A DNA stretch of 64,000 nucleotides from Polyangiaceae bacterium (GTDB taxonomy: Bacteria > Myxococcota_A > Polyangia > Polyangiales > Polyangiaceae): assembly GCA_013361525.1 (NCBI GenBank), contig JABFXY010000037.1, forward strand, positions 1-64,000. The letters are read 5' to 3'. This document shows positions 34,101-42,648 of the stretch, in pieces (position 1 is the first letter of the stretch; each line of letters opens with the position of its first letter). A program made the position numbers and the translations under genes. The notes below the pieces were generated by a model, which saw only the letters and a program-made list of their open reading frames with translations, did not search any database and was not told where the DNA came from.

Positions 34101-35872
34101 AACAGGGCGCGCGACGTCGCCCGTTCGGCGTTCGACATCGAGGCGAGGACACGGTCGGCGTGGGATGCGAGCGCGCCCGCGACCCCGCCCATTGCGCGGT
34201 ATGCGTCCCAGGTGAGCCGCTTCCATTTCCGGTCGCGCTGCTCCCATAAGCGGTCCGCACAGAATTGAAGCAGCGCGAGCGCCGCCGGAGCATCGGTGAC
34301 CTCGTCGACCATTGCGGTGACGAGCTCTTCGTCGTCGAACGTGTAGCCGAAGAGCTGCGCCGGCGCGACGAGCGTGCGGATGAGCGCCATTCGATCGGGC
34401 GTGGTCACCACCTCGACGTTACGGCTATAGATCTCCCGGAACGCGCCGATCGTCGCGAGGCGGCCGAAGAAGTCCTCGCGGACGCCGAAGACGACGCGAA
34501 TGGAGCGATCGAGCGCCGCCATCTTCACGAGAATTGCCGCGAACGCTTCACGCACGGACGCGTCGCCGCACAACGTCAAGATCTCCTCGCCTTGGTCGAC
34601 GACGAGGACGTGCGTCAGCTCCGCGTCGTGTGCGATATCGTCGACGAGGCGGGCGAGCGCGTCCGGGTCTTCACGGCATTGCTCCTCGATGATGGAGCGC
34701 TCGCGGTCCAGGCTCGCGGCGAGACGAGCGGCGAGCGATGCAATCGGATCCGCTCCGGGCCGTACGAACGTGGTCGTGGCGTCGCGAAGAATCGGCAACA
34801 CGCCGGCGCGCAGAAGGGATGTCTTTCCGCTGCCGCTCGGACCTGTCACCGTGATGAAGCCATTGCGGCGAATGCGGTTGGCGAGCGCCTCGGTCTGTTC
34901 CTCGCGGCCGAAGAAGAGGGTGCTGTCATCGGGGCCGAACGAGGAAAGTCCCCGATAAGGGCGGTCCGCGCCGATCTTCGTGACTTGCTCGGACGGTGGC
35001 TCCGCGTCGGTCAGTGCCCCTTCGATCGCGCCCCAGGCGTCCGTCTCTCGATGCTCTGCCATCGAGGGGAATGCGACGTAGATGGCACCGCGCTTCGTCC
35101 CACCGTCGAGCAAGAAGATCTCCTCGGTGACGTCGGGTGAAGGCTTCCGCACCATTGCAATGGGATGTAGCGCGACGAGCGGTTCCCCCGATTTGTCGAC
35201 GAGGAGCGCTTCGCCGGCAGGCAATGGTGCGGTCGACGTGAGCTCGATTTTGCGAAAACGACCACGGTGAGGCGTGCTCCCCATGAGAAGCCACGCCGAT
35301 TGCGGTGTCCCATCCTCTTGCGCAACGAGGGGCAGACACAGACGCGCGGACGCCCATATCGGGTCGAGCAGCTCGAGCGTGCGCGCGAGCTGCGGCACAC
35401 GCCGCGCGAGGATCTCTTCGAGCGCGGCGCGCGTTCCGCTCGCGCCGTGCGCGACCGTCTCCGACTTTCGCATCACGAGGAGCTCGTCGAAGAGGCGAAC
35501 GAGCTCACTCTTTCGCGCGTGCACGAGCCCGACGAGCTCCGGCAGCGGATGTCCCTGCTTCGCCGACGACCAAGGACGCAGCACCTCACGCAACATGGCG
35601 ACCCATTGGCCATCGGTGAGACCGCGTGAGCGCAGCCCTCGCAGAAGCTCGGGAACCTGCGCCGCGTCACCCCCCGGGCCGGTGCCGATTTGAAGCCGCG
35701 CCGCGAGAACGAGCGCGGACAAGAGCCGAATCTCCGCGCGAAACACCTCCACGACGCGATCGCGCATCTCGAACGCGCTGTCCGCAGCGAGCAACGCCGC
35801 GACCGCATCGGCGATGGGCATCGGATGCGTCGCGAGAACTCGCTCCGCAAGGTCCGGCGAAAGGCGCGTCAT
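31175..35872 (-). CDS. nSTAND1-type NTPase with WD40 repeats
   Basis: 1565 residues. Residues 1-300 are an uncharacterised, helix-then-beta N-terminal domain of possible effector type. GLSSFGPDDSTLFFGREEQT opens the NTPase. Walker A TGPSGSGKTSLLRAG lies near 345-355, Walker B VLVVDQGEEILTLC near 415, and winged-helix pieces VEIVHEALIKHWKTLDRW near 665. A membrane helix follows (about 735-757). Residues 860-1540 are WD40-type blades (VAFSPDGKTIVTGSLDKTAR; VFSSDGARLLSASDDGTARV). Such proteins sense ligands through the propeller and couple this to NTP-driven assembly; some STAND proteins defend against phage. Target unknown. Confidence 0.88.
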   Translation of the reverse strand: MTRLSPDLAERVLATHPMPIADAVAALLAADSAFEMRDRVVEVFRAEIRLLSALVLAARLQIGTGPGGDAAQVPELLRGLRSRGLTDGQWVAMLREVLRPWSSAKQGHPLPELVGLVHARKSELVRLFDELLVMRKSETVAHGASGTRAALEEILARRVPQLARTLELLDPIWASARLCLPLVAQEDGTPQSAWLLMGSTPHRGRFRKIELTSTAPLPAGEALLVDKSGEPLVALHPIAMVRKPSPDVTEEIFLLDGGTKRGAIYVAFPSMAEHRETDAWGAIEGALTDAEPPSEQVTKIGADRPYRGLSSFGPDDSTLFFGREEQTEALANRIRRNGFITVTGPSGSGKTSLLRAGVLPILRDATTTFVRPGADPIASLAARLAASLDRERSIIEEQCREDPDALARLVDDIAHDAELTHVLVVDQGEEILTLCGDASVREAFAAILVKMAALDRSIRVVFGVREDFFGRLATIGAFREIYSRNVEVVTTPDRMALIRTLVAPAQLFGYTFDDEELVTAMVDEVTDAPAALALLQFCADRLWEQRDRKWKRLTWDAYRAMGGVAGALASHADRVLASMSNAERATSRALFLRLVSGERTRAVVGRAELLDGLRDPDAGARALDALVAARLVTVADDASGQPMVEIVHEALIKHWKTLDRWLGEDEEGQKLAHAMRQAAREWNTRKRARDLVWRGDLLDELRRYRRKLDEPLAGVEAAFAEASEAESRRGRRWRVGLIASALTLSTGFSVFALWQWRRTETARVEAETARAATAREKVQTEIRGLVAEARGHEPKGRSGHALALLRAASSLEAEQGETGSTELSLELERLSRAGAGGIALVGHTSGVYRSCLPPDADRVITSSFDETMRIWERSTGRLLHTLPSPGFLVRALACSPDGQSFVAGASDARGEQVTLATRRVDDGAVIHELKGPSVSIDYVEFIDDGGRIVSFGQDGKLWFFDARNGEVDRVLDEPNGGFQDYETTPDGAMTATVGDHGVDLWLADSVRPARTIEERERIASVALSDDGTRLAYSTLEGGVVPIIDTATGEIVKRIKPAGTLGVAEMRFAPGGNRLVTSGPQGMDVWDAKTGERLQSLRIDPLRTSFHISPDGTRLLTLRSGIVGELWDLETGARLAGLTGHDAEIEAVAFSPDGKTIVTGSLDKTARVYDVSQTILDHFVTPHRYMAQIAAVTADGRYVASATGESPVLVHPTTSAAFSPEPIATVTSDKKPRSVVFSPDGGRLAVGFAGARNAGSAPSKGEIRIIELGTSERAEARDVAAIAVDADPSSIVWSPDGSWIAASVGPAVQIFDASGAPRASCAPGTTNAGLLAFDPESERLVVTYFDGTANVVAVPSGQIVANLPATRGPATDIEFSPDGASLAIADNERVRWFDTQSWQFVEARGHEQAIVAIAFSPDGSRLATGSADQTIRLHVRSGDAATVLRGHTSTVQDLVFSSDGARLLSASDDGTARVWDVALATPLDILEPRGEQMRLARFTSDGRIVAVGGRSVAVLRSPPADRSLNLVESGSATNLRVCRGNFEVVSVAPAPSPDTVWANTELCTVH

Positions 35873-36204
35873 CGACGAACCGCGAGGCTAAAGCGCCGAG
35901 CGCGATTCGGCCATCAGCTTGTTCGAGCCTCAGATGCCGACGAGTGTCTTCGTTTTCGCGAATCGCGTATCAGCAACATAGTGCGTGGGTTGCCAGATCG
36001 TCCGAACTATAGTGCGGATGAGGAGAGCCGCGAACAGAGACCCCTGCGCGCAGCGACCCGACGGCAGCGATCTGGCGCCTATTGGGCCCATAGGCGCGGG
36101 TGCCACGTGCGACCGGACGGCGCACCCCACAACGCCCAGCACCGGCGTGCGGATGCGAACAAGACACGGCAATAGCTGGCATGACCGATGCGTGATCACT
36201 GGAT
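35873..36204. other. Intergenic region, no gene seen
   Basis: 332 bp between the divergent STAND and acidic-protein genes. I see no convincing ORF, repeat or hairpin; promoters for both flanking genes must lie here. Confidence 0.6.
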
Positions 36205-36786
36205 ATGAACCCACGAGCCCCCATTTGGGCCGGGCTCTTCGCTGCGGGCGCCAGCATCGCTCTGGTCTTTTGCTCGTCCGAAGAACCCGAAACCTTCGAC
36301 ATCGAAGAAGAGGAGCTTTCGAGCGACCTGGATGAGGCCGACACCCTCGACGAAGGAGAGGGGGGCGCTGGTGGGGGAACGGTCGGATCGGTCGAAGCGG
36401 AAGAGGACGAGGAGTGCGAAATCGAAGGCGCGGGCGGCGCCGGAGCAGGCGGCGCGGCCGCGCAAGCAGGTCGAACCGCGCGGGGTGAAGGCGGCGGTGG
36501 CATCGGGCGACCAGGCGCGATCGCGGGAGCAGCCCTGGGCCAGGGCGGAGCTGGCGGCGCGGGCGAGCAACAAGCGGCTGCGACGCCCACCGGCGGAGGC
36601 GGCGGCGGCGCGGGACCGGAAGGCGTCGAAGACACGGGCCAGCACGGAGCGTCGGCCGGTCGAAGACACCACGTTCACCGCGGCGAAGACCGCTGCAAAT
36701 GCACCGAGGCCGATATCCAACAGGGCCGCTGCGCCGAAGTCGAGGGCGTCGTGGAGGAGGAGGCCGAAGTCGACGAAGGTGTCTGA
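36205..36786 (+). CDS. Acidic Gly-rich lipoprotein-like ORF
   Basis: 193 residues, predicted rather than recognised. The N-terminus has a hydrophobic stretch (LFAAGASIALVFC) with a Cys at residue 23 that could be lipidated, then a very acidic segment (EEPETFDIEEEELSSDLDEA) and Gly/Ala-rich runs like the linkers of the other lipoproteins here. The end carries CKCTEADIQQGRC. Open frames on the other strand overlap it and look like shadows. Codon bias is only moderately good, so it could also be non-coding. Confidence 0.45.
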   Translation: MNPRAPIWAGLFAAGASIALVFCSSEEPETFDIEEEELSSDLDEADTLDEGEGGAGGGTVGSVEAEEDEECEIEGAGGAGAGGAAAQAGRTARGEGGGGIGRPGAIAGAALGQGGAGGAGEQQAAATPTGGGGGGAGPEGVEDTGQHGASAGRRHHVHRGEDRCKCTEADIQQGRCAEVEGVVEEEAEVDEGV

Positions 36787-36808
36787 GCCGCGTGCGCGAC
36801 GGGCTCAG
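36783..36808. terminator. Small hairpin spanning two stop codons
   Basis: CTGAGCC...GGCTCAG is a 7-bp stem with a 12-base loop. The left arm contains the stop of the plus gene ending at 36786 and the right arm the stop of the minus gene ending at 36805. Weak terminator candidate. Confidence 0.35.
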
Positions 36809-37554
36809 GGCACGCCGCGGACGGCGGGCAAGAGCGTGAGCTCCCATTCGTCGACGACGAGCGATGCATAGGCAGTCAGGATGTTTCGATCGGCGTGTTG
36901 GCCGACGACCATGACCTTGCAACCAACGCTCGCCGGCTCGACGAAATAGCTGAGCTCGCCCACGCCGCGCGTAAGCCGCGCGCCGACCTCGTGTCGCAAT
37001 CGAAAAAGCGGAACGTGCACGCCGAGCGACCCGCCGATGGTGATGCGGTCGTCGACGAGCGGAAACTTTCGACCCATTGCGCGCGTGTATCCAGCTTTGA
37101 CGAGCAGGCTCGGGACGCCGACCGGCTGCGCCTTCGCGACCGTCACGACCGAATAGTCGGGTGGAATGCCGAGGCCGTCCGGCGTCGGCGGAAGGAACAT
37201 GAACGTGAACGGTGGGTGTTCGAATGTCGCGTACGCAGGCAGCGGCGCGCGACGAGCGGCGCCGCGTGAATAGCGGCCCGGCGCGTCCGCGAGGAAATCG
37301 CCCTCGCGCGTCTCGGCCACCATGAACGGCGTAATCTCGGGCAACGGAACGTCCGACTCCGCGCCGCCGACCATCAAGAAACCGCGCGCAGGAAACTCCG
37401 GCGCAAGCTCGCGATGGGCGTCGAGGCGGATCCGCAGCCCGCGACGATCCGCCGGGCCTTCGATGATGACGAGGCTCGGAATGTCCAGCCGCGCGCCGAG
37501 CGGTACGACCGGCGCCACGCGCATCTTCGTCGTCTGCGCCTTCATCGCCATCAA
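36805..37554 (-). CDS. Conserved hypothetical beta-rich protein
   Basis: 249 residues; MAMK or MKAQ shortly after the first ATG could be the start. No signal peptide or membrane helix. Pieces such as LDIPSLVIIEGPADRRGLRI, FLMVGGAESDVPLPE and ITIGGSLGVHVPLFRLRHEV suggest a beta-sandwich. The overlap with the LysR-type gene (ATGA) places it in that transcription unit. Family and role not recognised; a metabolic or regulatory partner of the LysR protein is the simplest inference. Confidence 0.6.
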   Translation of the reverse strand: MMAMKAQTTKMRVAPVVPLGARLDIPSLVIIEGPADRRGLRIRLDAHRELAPEFPARGFLMVGGAESDVPLPEITPFMVAETREGDFLADAPGRYSRGAARRAPLPAYATFEHPPFTFMFLPPTPDGLGIPPDYSVVTVAKAQPVGVPSLLVKAGYTRAMGRKFPLVDDRITIGGSLGVHVPLFRLRHEVGARLTRGVGELSYFVEPASVGCKVMVVGQHADRNILTAYASLVVDEWELTLLPAVRGVP

Positions 37555-37856
37555 TCGGGCTTCGAGCGACGCCCCGTGTCCGGATCGACGCCGGCGATGC
37601 CGTGCGTGCGAACCGCGGAGAGCGCAGCGTCGACGTTTCCGAGGATGCGGTGCGCGTGCTCGAGAAACACCTCGCCCGCAGGCAGAAGCTCCATCCCTCT
37701 GGGCGTCCTCGCAAAGAGTGGGACGCCCATCTCGTCCTCGAGGCTTCTGATCTGACGGCTCAGCGGCGGCTGAGCCATATGAAGGCGCGCCGCGGCCCGA
37801 CCCACGTTCCCCTCTTCGGCGACGGCGACGAAATAGCGAATCTGCGAGAGGCTCAC
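37551..37856 (-). CDS. LysR-type DNA-binding domain without effector domain
   Basis: 101 residues from a GTG at 37856. The whole protein is the LysR winged helix: SLSQIRYFVAVAEEGNVGRA, AARLHMAQPPLSRQIRSLED and EMGVPLFARTPRGMELLPAG. Only about 30 residues follow, so the ligand-binding domain (normally 200 residues) is absent. The frame upstream is open without homology. The stop at 37551 is coupled to the next gene. Either a natural one-domain repressor or a truncation; no remnant of the missing domain is seen downstream. Confidence 0.8.
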   Translation of the reverse strand: MSLSQIRYFVAVAEEGNVGRAAARLHMAQPPLSRQIRSLEDEMGVPLFARTPRGMELLPAGEVFLEHAHRILGNVDAALSAVRTHGIAGVDPDTGRRSKPD

Positions 37857-37925
37857 GCCGTGGATTCTAGTCCAGATCCAAACGGTATTGGACTCCCTCG
37901 GGCGCGGACCGCACGCTCGTTCGAC

Positions 37926-38738
37926 ATGGGCATCGAGATTCATGCACCGCGCGCACAAGCTGCGATGCGGCTCGCAGGTCGAGCAGCGGCGGCGACGCTC
38001 GCTTTCGTGGGGGCGCGGCTCGCGCCCGGGATCAGCACCGCGCAAATCGATCGGTGGGTGCGCGAGCACACCAAAAGCCTAGGCGGCAAACCGAGCCAGC
38101 TCGGCTACCACGGGTTCCCCGCGGCTGTGTGCACGAGCCGCAACAACGTCGTTTGCCACGGCATTCCGAAGGAGACGGACATCCTCGAGCTCGGCGACAT
38201 CGTGAACGTCGACGTCACGACCGAGCTCGGCGGCTATCACGGCGACACGTCCGCGACGTTCATGATCGGCGAGGTGTCCCCCGACGTCGCACGGCTCGTC
38301 GACATCGCGCGCCGCTGTCGCGACGCGGGCATCGCCGTCATTCGTGACAACGCGCGGCTGGGGGACATCGGTGCGGCCATCGAGGAGCTCGCGCGCTCCG
38401 AAGGAATGAGCGTCGTGCGCGAGGTCGGCGGGCACGGCATCGGCCGGACGATGCACGCACCGCCCCACGTGAACCATTACGGAACGAAAGGTGCGGGCAT
38501 GCGGCTCAAGGCCGGTATGGCGATCACCGTCGAGCCGATGATCAACTTGGGTACCGCGCGAATCCGAACGCTCTCCGACGGATGGACGATGGTGACCGAC
38601 GACGGCAAGCCCTCGGCTCAGTTCGAGCACACCGTCATCGTCACGCGCACCGGCTACGAAATCACGACGTTGCCCTCAGACGAGCGCCCGCTCGAGGTCG
38701 CGCCGCAGGTCGTCGATATGCTCGAGACCGATCGATAG
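37926..38738 (+). CDS. map: Methionine aminopeptidase
   Basis: 270 residues from the ATG at 37926. Type I methionine aminopeptidase that removes initiator Met in the cytosol. Metal ligands are visible: Asp in NVDVTTELGG, Asp in YHGDTSATF, His in REVGGHGIGRTMH, Glu in VEPMINLG and the final Glu in SAQFEHTVIV. The family's CTSRNNVVCHGIP signature is also present. It is divergent from the LysR-type gene. Its last 63 bp overlap the end of the convergent PLP enzyme gene. Confidence 0.95.
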   Translation: MGIEIHAPRAQAAMRLAGRAAAATLAFVGARLAPGISTAQIDRWVREHTKSLGGKPSQLGYHGFPAAVCTSRNNVVCHGIPKETDILELGDIVNVDVTTELGGYHGDTSATFMIGEVSPDVARLVDIARRCRDAGIAVIRDNARLGDIGAAIEELARSEGMSVVREVGGHGIGRTMHAPPHVNHYGTKGAGMRLKAGMAITVEPMINLGTARIRTLSDGWTMVTDDGKPSAQFEHTVIVTRTGYEITTLPSDERPLEVAPQVVDMLETDR

Positions 38739-39812
38739 ACGCAGCAGATCGGGCGGGGCCATGCTGCCTTGCCCTTCGGCCGTCGCGCGGTGCTCGACGA
38801 GGCTCTCCGTCCCGCCGAGCGAGGTCGCGCGAAGGAACACTTCGAGCCGGCTCGCGACACGAAGCGCCGCTTCCTTGCCGCCTCGCAGCTGAATGCTCAT
38901 CATCCCGCCGAAGCCTCCCGACATCTGGCGTCGCGCGATCTCGTATTGCGGATGCGACGGCAGCCCGGGATAGCGAACCCGCGAAATGGCCGGTTGTTGC
39001 TCGAGCCATCGAGCAAGCTCCAGCGCAGTCGCGGATTGGCGCTCGACGCGAACGCGGAGCGTGCGCAGGCCGCGCAGGAGCAGCCATGCGTCGAACGGAC
39101 CGAGCACCGCACCCGAATCGTGGCGGTGGACGGCGATTCGATCCCAGAGCTCCGACGATTGCCGCGTCACCAAGATCCCGGCGAGAACGTCGGAATGACC
39201 ATTGAGGTATTTGGTCGCCGAATGCATGACGATATCCGCGCCGAGATCGAGCGGTCGCGTGAAGAGCGGCGTCGCCGCGGTCGAGTCGACGCCCAAGACG
39301 GCGCCACAACCGTGGGCGATGGCGGCCGACTCGGCGACATCGGTGACCTCCCACGTCGGGTTCGCGGGCGTCTCGATCCATACGAGCTTGGTTTTGCCGG
39401 GGCGCACCGCCGCGCGCAAATTGGCGGGGTCCCAGGCGTCGACGACGCTGACCTCGACGTTCCAGCGCGCACCGAACGCGAGCACCCATTTACGTAGGCC
39501 CCAATACATCGCCGACGGGATCACGACGTGATCACCGGGCGCGAGATTGCTGAAAATGGCCGTCGCGGCGGCCATCCCCGACGCGAAGAGGAGCGCGCTC
39601 GTCCCGCCCTCGAGCTTGATCAAGGCGCGCTCGACGTCCTTGTACGACGGCGAGGCGTCCCGGATGTAGTCGCCGCCGACGATGAGCCCTTGGTCGCGGT
39701 CACGACCGAACGTCGTGCTCATCGCAATGGGCGGCGTCACGTGCCCGGTCGTCGCTGCTTGTGTGCCTCCGTGCGCGAGCACGGTGTCCGGATGAAGCTC
39801 GTCGTCGTTCAT
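38676..39812 (-). CDS. Cystathionine gamma-synthase/beta-lyase family PLP enzyme
   Basis: 378 residues. Cys/Met-metabolism fold: SYKDVERALIKLEGG, FASGMAAATAIF (phosphate cup), VWIETPANPTWEV, the PLP Lys 201 in MHSATKYLNGHSDVLAG, and SLGGTESLVEHRA at the C-terminus. It could act in transsulfuration, or as a gamma-lyase or O-acylhomoserine sulfhydrylase; the sequence alone does not decide. The length matches the family. Confidence 0.9.
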   Translation of the reverse strand: MNDDELHPDTVLAHGGTQAATTGHVTPPIAMSTTFGRDRDQGLIVGGDYIRDASPSYKDVERALIKLEGGTSALLFASGMAAATAIFSNLAPGDHVVIPSAMYWGLRKWVLAFGARWNVEVSVVDAWDPANLRAAVRPGKTKLVWIETPANPTWEVTDVAESAAIAHGCGAVLGVDSTAATPLFTRPLDLGADIVMHSATKYLNGHSDVLAGILVTRQSSELWDRIAVHRHDSGAVLGPFDAWLLLRGLRTLRVRVERQSATALELARWLEQQPAISRVRYPGLPSHPQYEIARRQMSGGFGGMMSIQLRGGKEAALRVASRLEVFLRATSLGGTESLVEHRATAEGQGSMAPPDLLRLSIGLEHIDDLRRDLERALV

Positions 39813-39904
39813 GGCTCGCCGCGAAGATGTACCAGCGGCCCGCCGCGCGCGAGAGGGACAGATCCAATCACGCGCACGCGGTACACGACGGCCGGCCTAC
39901 ACAG

Positions 39905-40255
39905 TCAGGTCAGGTTCAGCGAGCGGTTGAACATCCAGTGCTGCACGTCCTGCTGACCGAGGCACCAGATCATGTAGGCGCAGTAGGCACAGCCCCAAAC
40001 AAAGTTCACGAGGGCGATAAGGGCGAGCCCGGAGAGAGCGACGGACGCGACGAGCGCCATCGCAGCAGCGATACCGTTGAAGATCAGCCCAAGCCACCCA
40101 ACCACGATTAGAAGCTTTCGGACGGTTTCGTTGCCGCGCCAAACGCCGAACATCACGAGTCCGTAGATGATGGCGCGGGCCCAGTCCGACCCGAGCGCGC
40201 TGAGCACAACGGCGACCCCGATGATACCGAGCAGGACCTTCAGCTTACCGGGCAT
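39905..40255 (-). CDS. Small integral membrane protein
   Basis: 116 residues with three or four membrane helices: KVLLGIIGVAVVLSALG, ARAIIYGLVMFGVW, LLIVVGWLGLIFNGIAAAMA and the long hydrophobic VASVALSGLALIALVNFVWG. It has Cys in a WGCAYCAYMIWCLG segment. No family recognised. Confidence 0.6.
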   Translation of the reverse strand: MPGKLKVLLGIIGVAVVLSALGSDWARAIIYGLVMFGVWRGNETVRKLLIVVGWLGLIFNGIAAAMALVASVALSGLALIALVNFVWGCAYCAYMIWCLGQQDVQHWMFNRSLNLT

Positions 40256-40321
40256 GTTGCTTCCTACCTTCCCCCCTGGAGCTGCCCAGGAACCTCGAAC
40301 GCTACACGATTGGTGGTCTGC

Positions 40322-41197
40322 CTAGAACGTGCCCGTGAACCGGACACCGCCGAGCCCAGGCTGAAAGGACACGGATACAGGGGTTTCCTCGCCGCTGAGC
40401 ACGGTAACGTCGACGATCCCCCAAATCGCGCCTGCGCCGAGGACGACGCCGCCGGCGATGAACGAAATGGTGGACGCCAGGGCGAACGTGTCCGCCTCGT
40501 CGCGCAGCTCCACCGTCTCCTGTTGTGACGGCGCGGCCTCTGCTTCGTCGTTGCGAGAGAGCGCGAGCACACCGGTCGCGATGCCCGCGCCCAGACCACC
40601 CGCTCCGATCCCGACGACGATCCACGGAATGGGGCTGGGGCTGCGCGTCGTCTTCTCCGGCGCAGGGCCGACCGGCTTGGAGGGCCGCGCCTCGCGCTCC
40701 TCCGCTTGCTTCTTCATCGCCTCGTCGCGCTCTTTTTCGAGGCGCGCTTGCTCCTCGATGGTGCGCTTGAGGCTCGTGACCTTTTGCTCGATGGCGCCAC
40801 GATCGGGGATCTCGGTCGCCGACGTCAGGTAGCGCTCGTACTCCTCGACGGCTTTTGCGAACTCGCCGAGGCCTTCGTGCGCGCGGGCGAGGTTGTAGAG
40901 GAGCACCGGCTCGGGGTGCAGCGCATAAGCCTTTTCGAGGAGTGCGACGGCCTCGGTGAAGCGGCCGGCGCGGTATTCGCCCTTGCTCTGCTCGAACAGC
41001 TCGAGCGCTTGTTTGCGCTCGGGCTCACCGGCGTGGGCCGCCGTCGTGGCTGAAAGCGCGACACACGCGACGAGCGCCGCCAACGAAAACCGAATGTCGC
41101 TATGTTTACTCGCGTTCGCCTTCGGCGAACCGAGCCTCGTGGGAGCCGCCCCGGCCTGTCTCGCTTCGCTCGACGTGGCCTGCCCCACTCGGCTCAC
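40322..41197 (-). CDS. TPR protein with two membrane helices
   Basis: 291 residues. The start shares ATGA with the lipoprotein stop, although the 40 residues before the signal-like helix (ALVACVALSATTAAHA) may be extra. TPR-like helices at about 58-125 (ALELFEQSKGEYRAGRFTEA, YALHPEPVLLYNLARAHEGL, GEFAKAVEEYERYLTSATEI), a coiled segment rich in Lys/Glu, then two membrane helices near 178-200 and 235-255. The layout resembles the gene at 4513, which accompanies a kinase. Probable envelope scaffold; partner unknown. Confidence 0.7.
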   Translation of the reverse strand: MSRVGQATSSEARQAGAAPTRLGSPKANASKHSDIRFSLAALVACVALSATTAAHAGEPERKQALELFEQSKGEYRAGRFTEAVALLEKAYALHPEPVLLYNLARAHEGLGEFAKAVEEYERYLTSATEIPDRGAIEQKVTSLKRTIEEQARLEKERDEAMKKQAEEREARPSKPVGPAPEKTTRSPSPIPWIVVGIGAGGLGAGIATGVLALSRNDEAEAAPSQQETVELRDEADTFALASTISFIAGGVVLGAGAIWGIVDVTVLSGEETPVSVSFQPGLGGVRFTGTF

Positions 41198-42555
41198 GGG
41201 ACCTCCAGCGTGAACGTGCGCGCGCTCGCGGGAGTGCCCTGCGCAATGTCACCGCCGTAGACGAAGACGAGATCGCCCGTCGTGTCGTCGTGGTGCGCGA
41301 GACCGCCATAGCCGACGAGCAGATCGCTCGCGACGACCTCTTCGCCGTCGAGCCGAATGGTCCAGGAAGGCTCGTGCCAATTCTTGATGACGAAGATCGG
41401 CGAAAACCGCGGACGATCCGCGTTCACCCCGAACACGACCGTGGATGCAGTCGCCGAGAGGACATAAGCGGCCATCCCCTCGTCGAAGCCGCTGTCCACC
41501 GGTGTCGCGCCCTCGCTGATCTCGAGCCCCGGAACGCGTAGATCCTTCGAGCGCTGATCCAGTGTCGTGGCGTCGACCGCTCCGGGGCCGAGGAGAAGCG
41601 CGCCATACCGATCCACCCCCGCGCCTGGCATCAGGGTCGTGTCGCCGAATTGCCAATAGCGATTGTCGTTCTCCGTGTCGCCGTAGAGCGTCGTGTCCGA
41701 CGACAGGTTCACGACTTGCAAGGTCGTAACCGGGGCCGGGCCGTCCACGCGAGCGAATGCGGTCGAATGGTCGGCGTCGGTGTCGGTCGCGGTCCACGCG
41801 AGGTGCGGATTCACGGTCACGTAATGGTATTCGGCGTCCTCGATCTGCATCGTGACGGCCGTATTGTTCTCGAACCGCATGTGCATCCCGACGCGGCCGT
41901 TCGCGTAGACCCAGTACACCGTCGTGACGCTGGGCCCCGGCGCCGGATATTGGAGATCGACGCCGAGCCCGAAACGGGCCGGCGTCTCGTCGATGATCCA
42001 CGTATCGAGGACCGAGGCGTCCTCGACACCCGCCCAGTCGAAATCCGAGTTTTCGACCGGCAGATCGACGAGAACTGTGGTGTAGCTCTCGTTCGGAATA
42101 CCCGTCAAATCGACCGCCGGATCGGAGGCGAGGTCGTAATAGCCGCCGAACTGCCATTGATTCGAAAGGTCGGCCTCGAGCGAGAAGAACTCCGCGACGG
42201 TCAGGGTGATCGCCGACGACTCGATCGATCCGAACACCTCGAGCGCTTTCGACAGCAACGGGGGCGCTCCACCGCCTCCACCGCCCCCGCCCGTTATCGA
42301 GCCACCGGAGCCGCCGTCGGCGGCACCACCCGCACCATTGCCGCCGTCCGAGGTACTGCTGCCGCCGCCACCGGTCGTCGAGGTCGACGTCGTATCCGAC
42401 GTCCCTGCGGGTACACAGGTGTTCGTCGCGACGTCGCACGTGAATCCGTCCGTGCAAGGACAAGCGCGACCGCCGAGGTCGATGTCCCCGAGGACACAAG
42501 CGCCAGTAAAAGCGGCGAGCGCGACAATGATGTTGAAGCCTGCGACGCGTTGCAC
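41194..42555 (-). CDS. Large lipoprotein, beta-rich
   Basis: 453 residues. Lipobox FTGAC (Cys 20), then a Cys-rich knot (RACPCTDGFTCDVATNTC), a Gly/Ser/Thr linker to about residue 100, and a beta-rich domain with LTVAEFFSLEADLSNQWQFG, VTTVYWVYANGRVGMHMRFE and TIRLDGEEVVASDLLVGYGG. It looks like a surface carbohydrate- or protein-binding module; no catalytic motif. Coupled to the TPR protein by a 4-bp overlap. Confidence 0.75.
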   Translation of the reverse strand: MQRVAGFNIIVALAAFTGACVLGDIDLGGRACPCTDGFTCDVATNTCVPAGTSDTTSTSTTGGGGSSTSDGGNGAGGAADGGSGGSITGGGGGGGGAPPLLSKALEVFGSIESSAITLTVAEFFSLEADLSNQWQFGGYYDLASDPAVDLTGIPNESYTTVLVDLPVENSDFDWAGVEDASVLDTWIIDETPARFGLGVDLQYPAPGPSVTTVYWVYANGRVGMHMRFENNTAVTMQIEDAEYHYVTVNPHLAWTATDTDADHSTAFARVDGPAPVTTLQVVNLSSDTTLYGDTENDNRYWQFGDTTLMPGAGVDRYGALLLGPGAVDATTLDQRSKDLRVPGLEISEGATPVDSGFDEGMAAYVLSATASTVVFGVNADRPRFSPIFVIKNWHEPSWTIRLDGEEVVASDLLVGYGGLAHHDDTTGDLVFVYGGDIAQGTPASARTFTLEVP

Positions 42556-42648
42556 CGGGTGCCGATGCTAGACGAGCGTCGGACGGCCGGCTACTCGGCG
42601 CGGCCTTTCGACCTCAATGTCGAATGGGCGATAACGTCGCGCCGGCGA

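Noticed and set aside
35930-37714. A 594-codon minus-strand frame
   Set aside because: Arg/Pro/Ser-rich and without domains; runs across the recognisable LysR-type and hypothetical genes in other frames.
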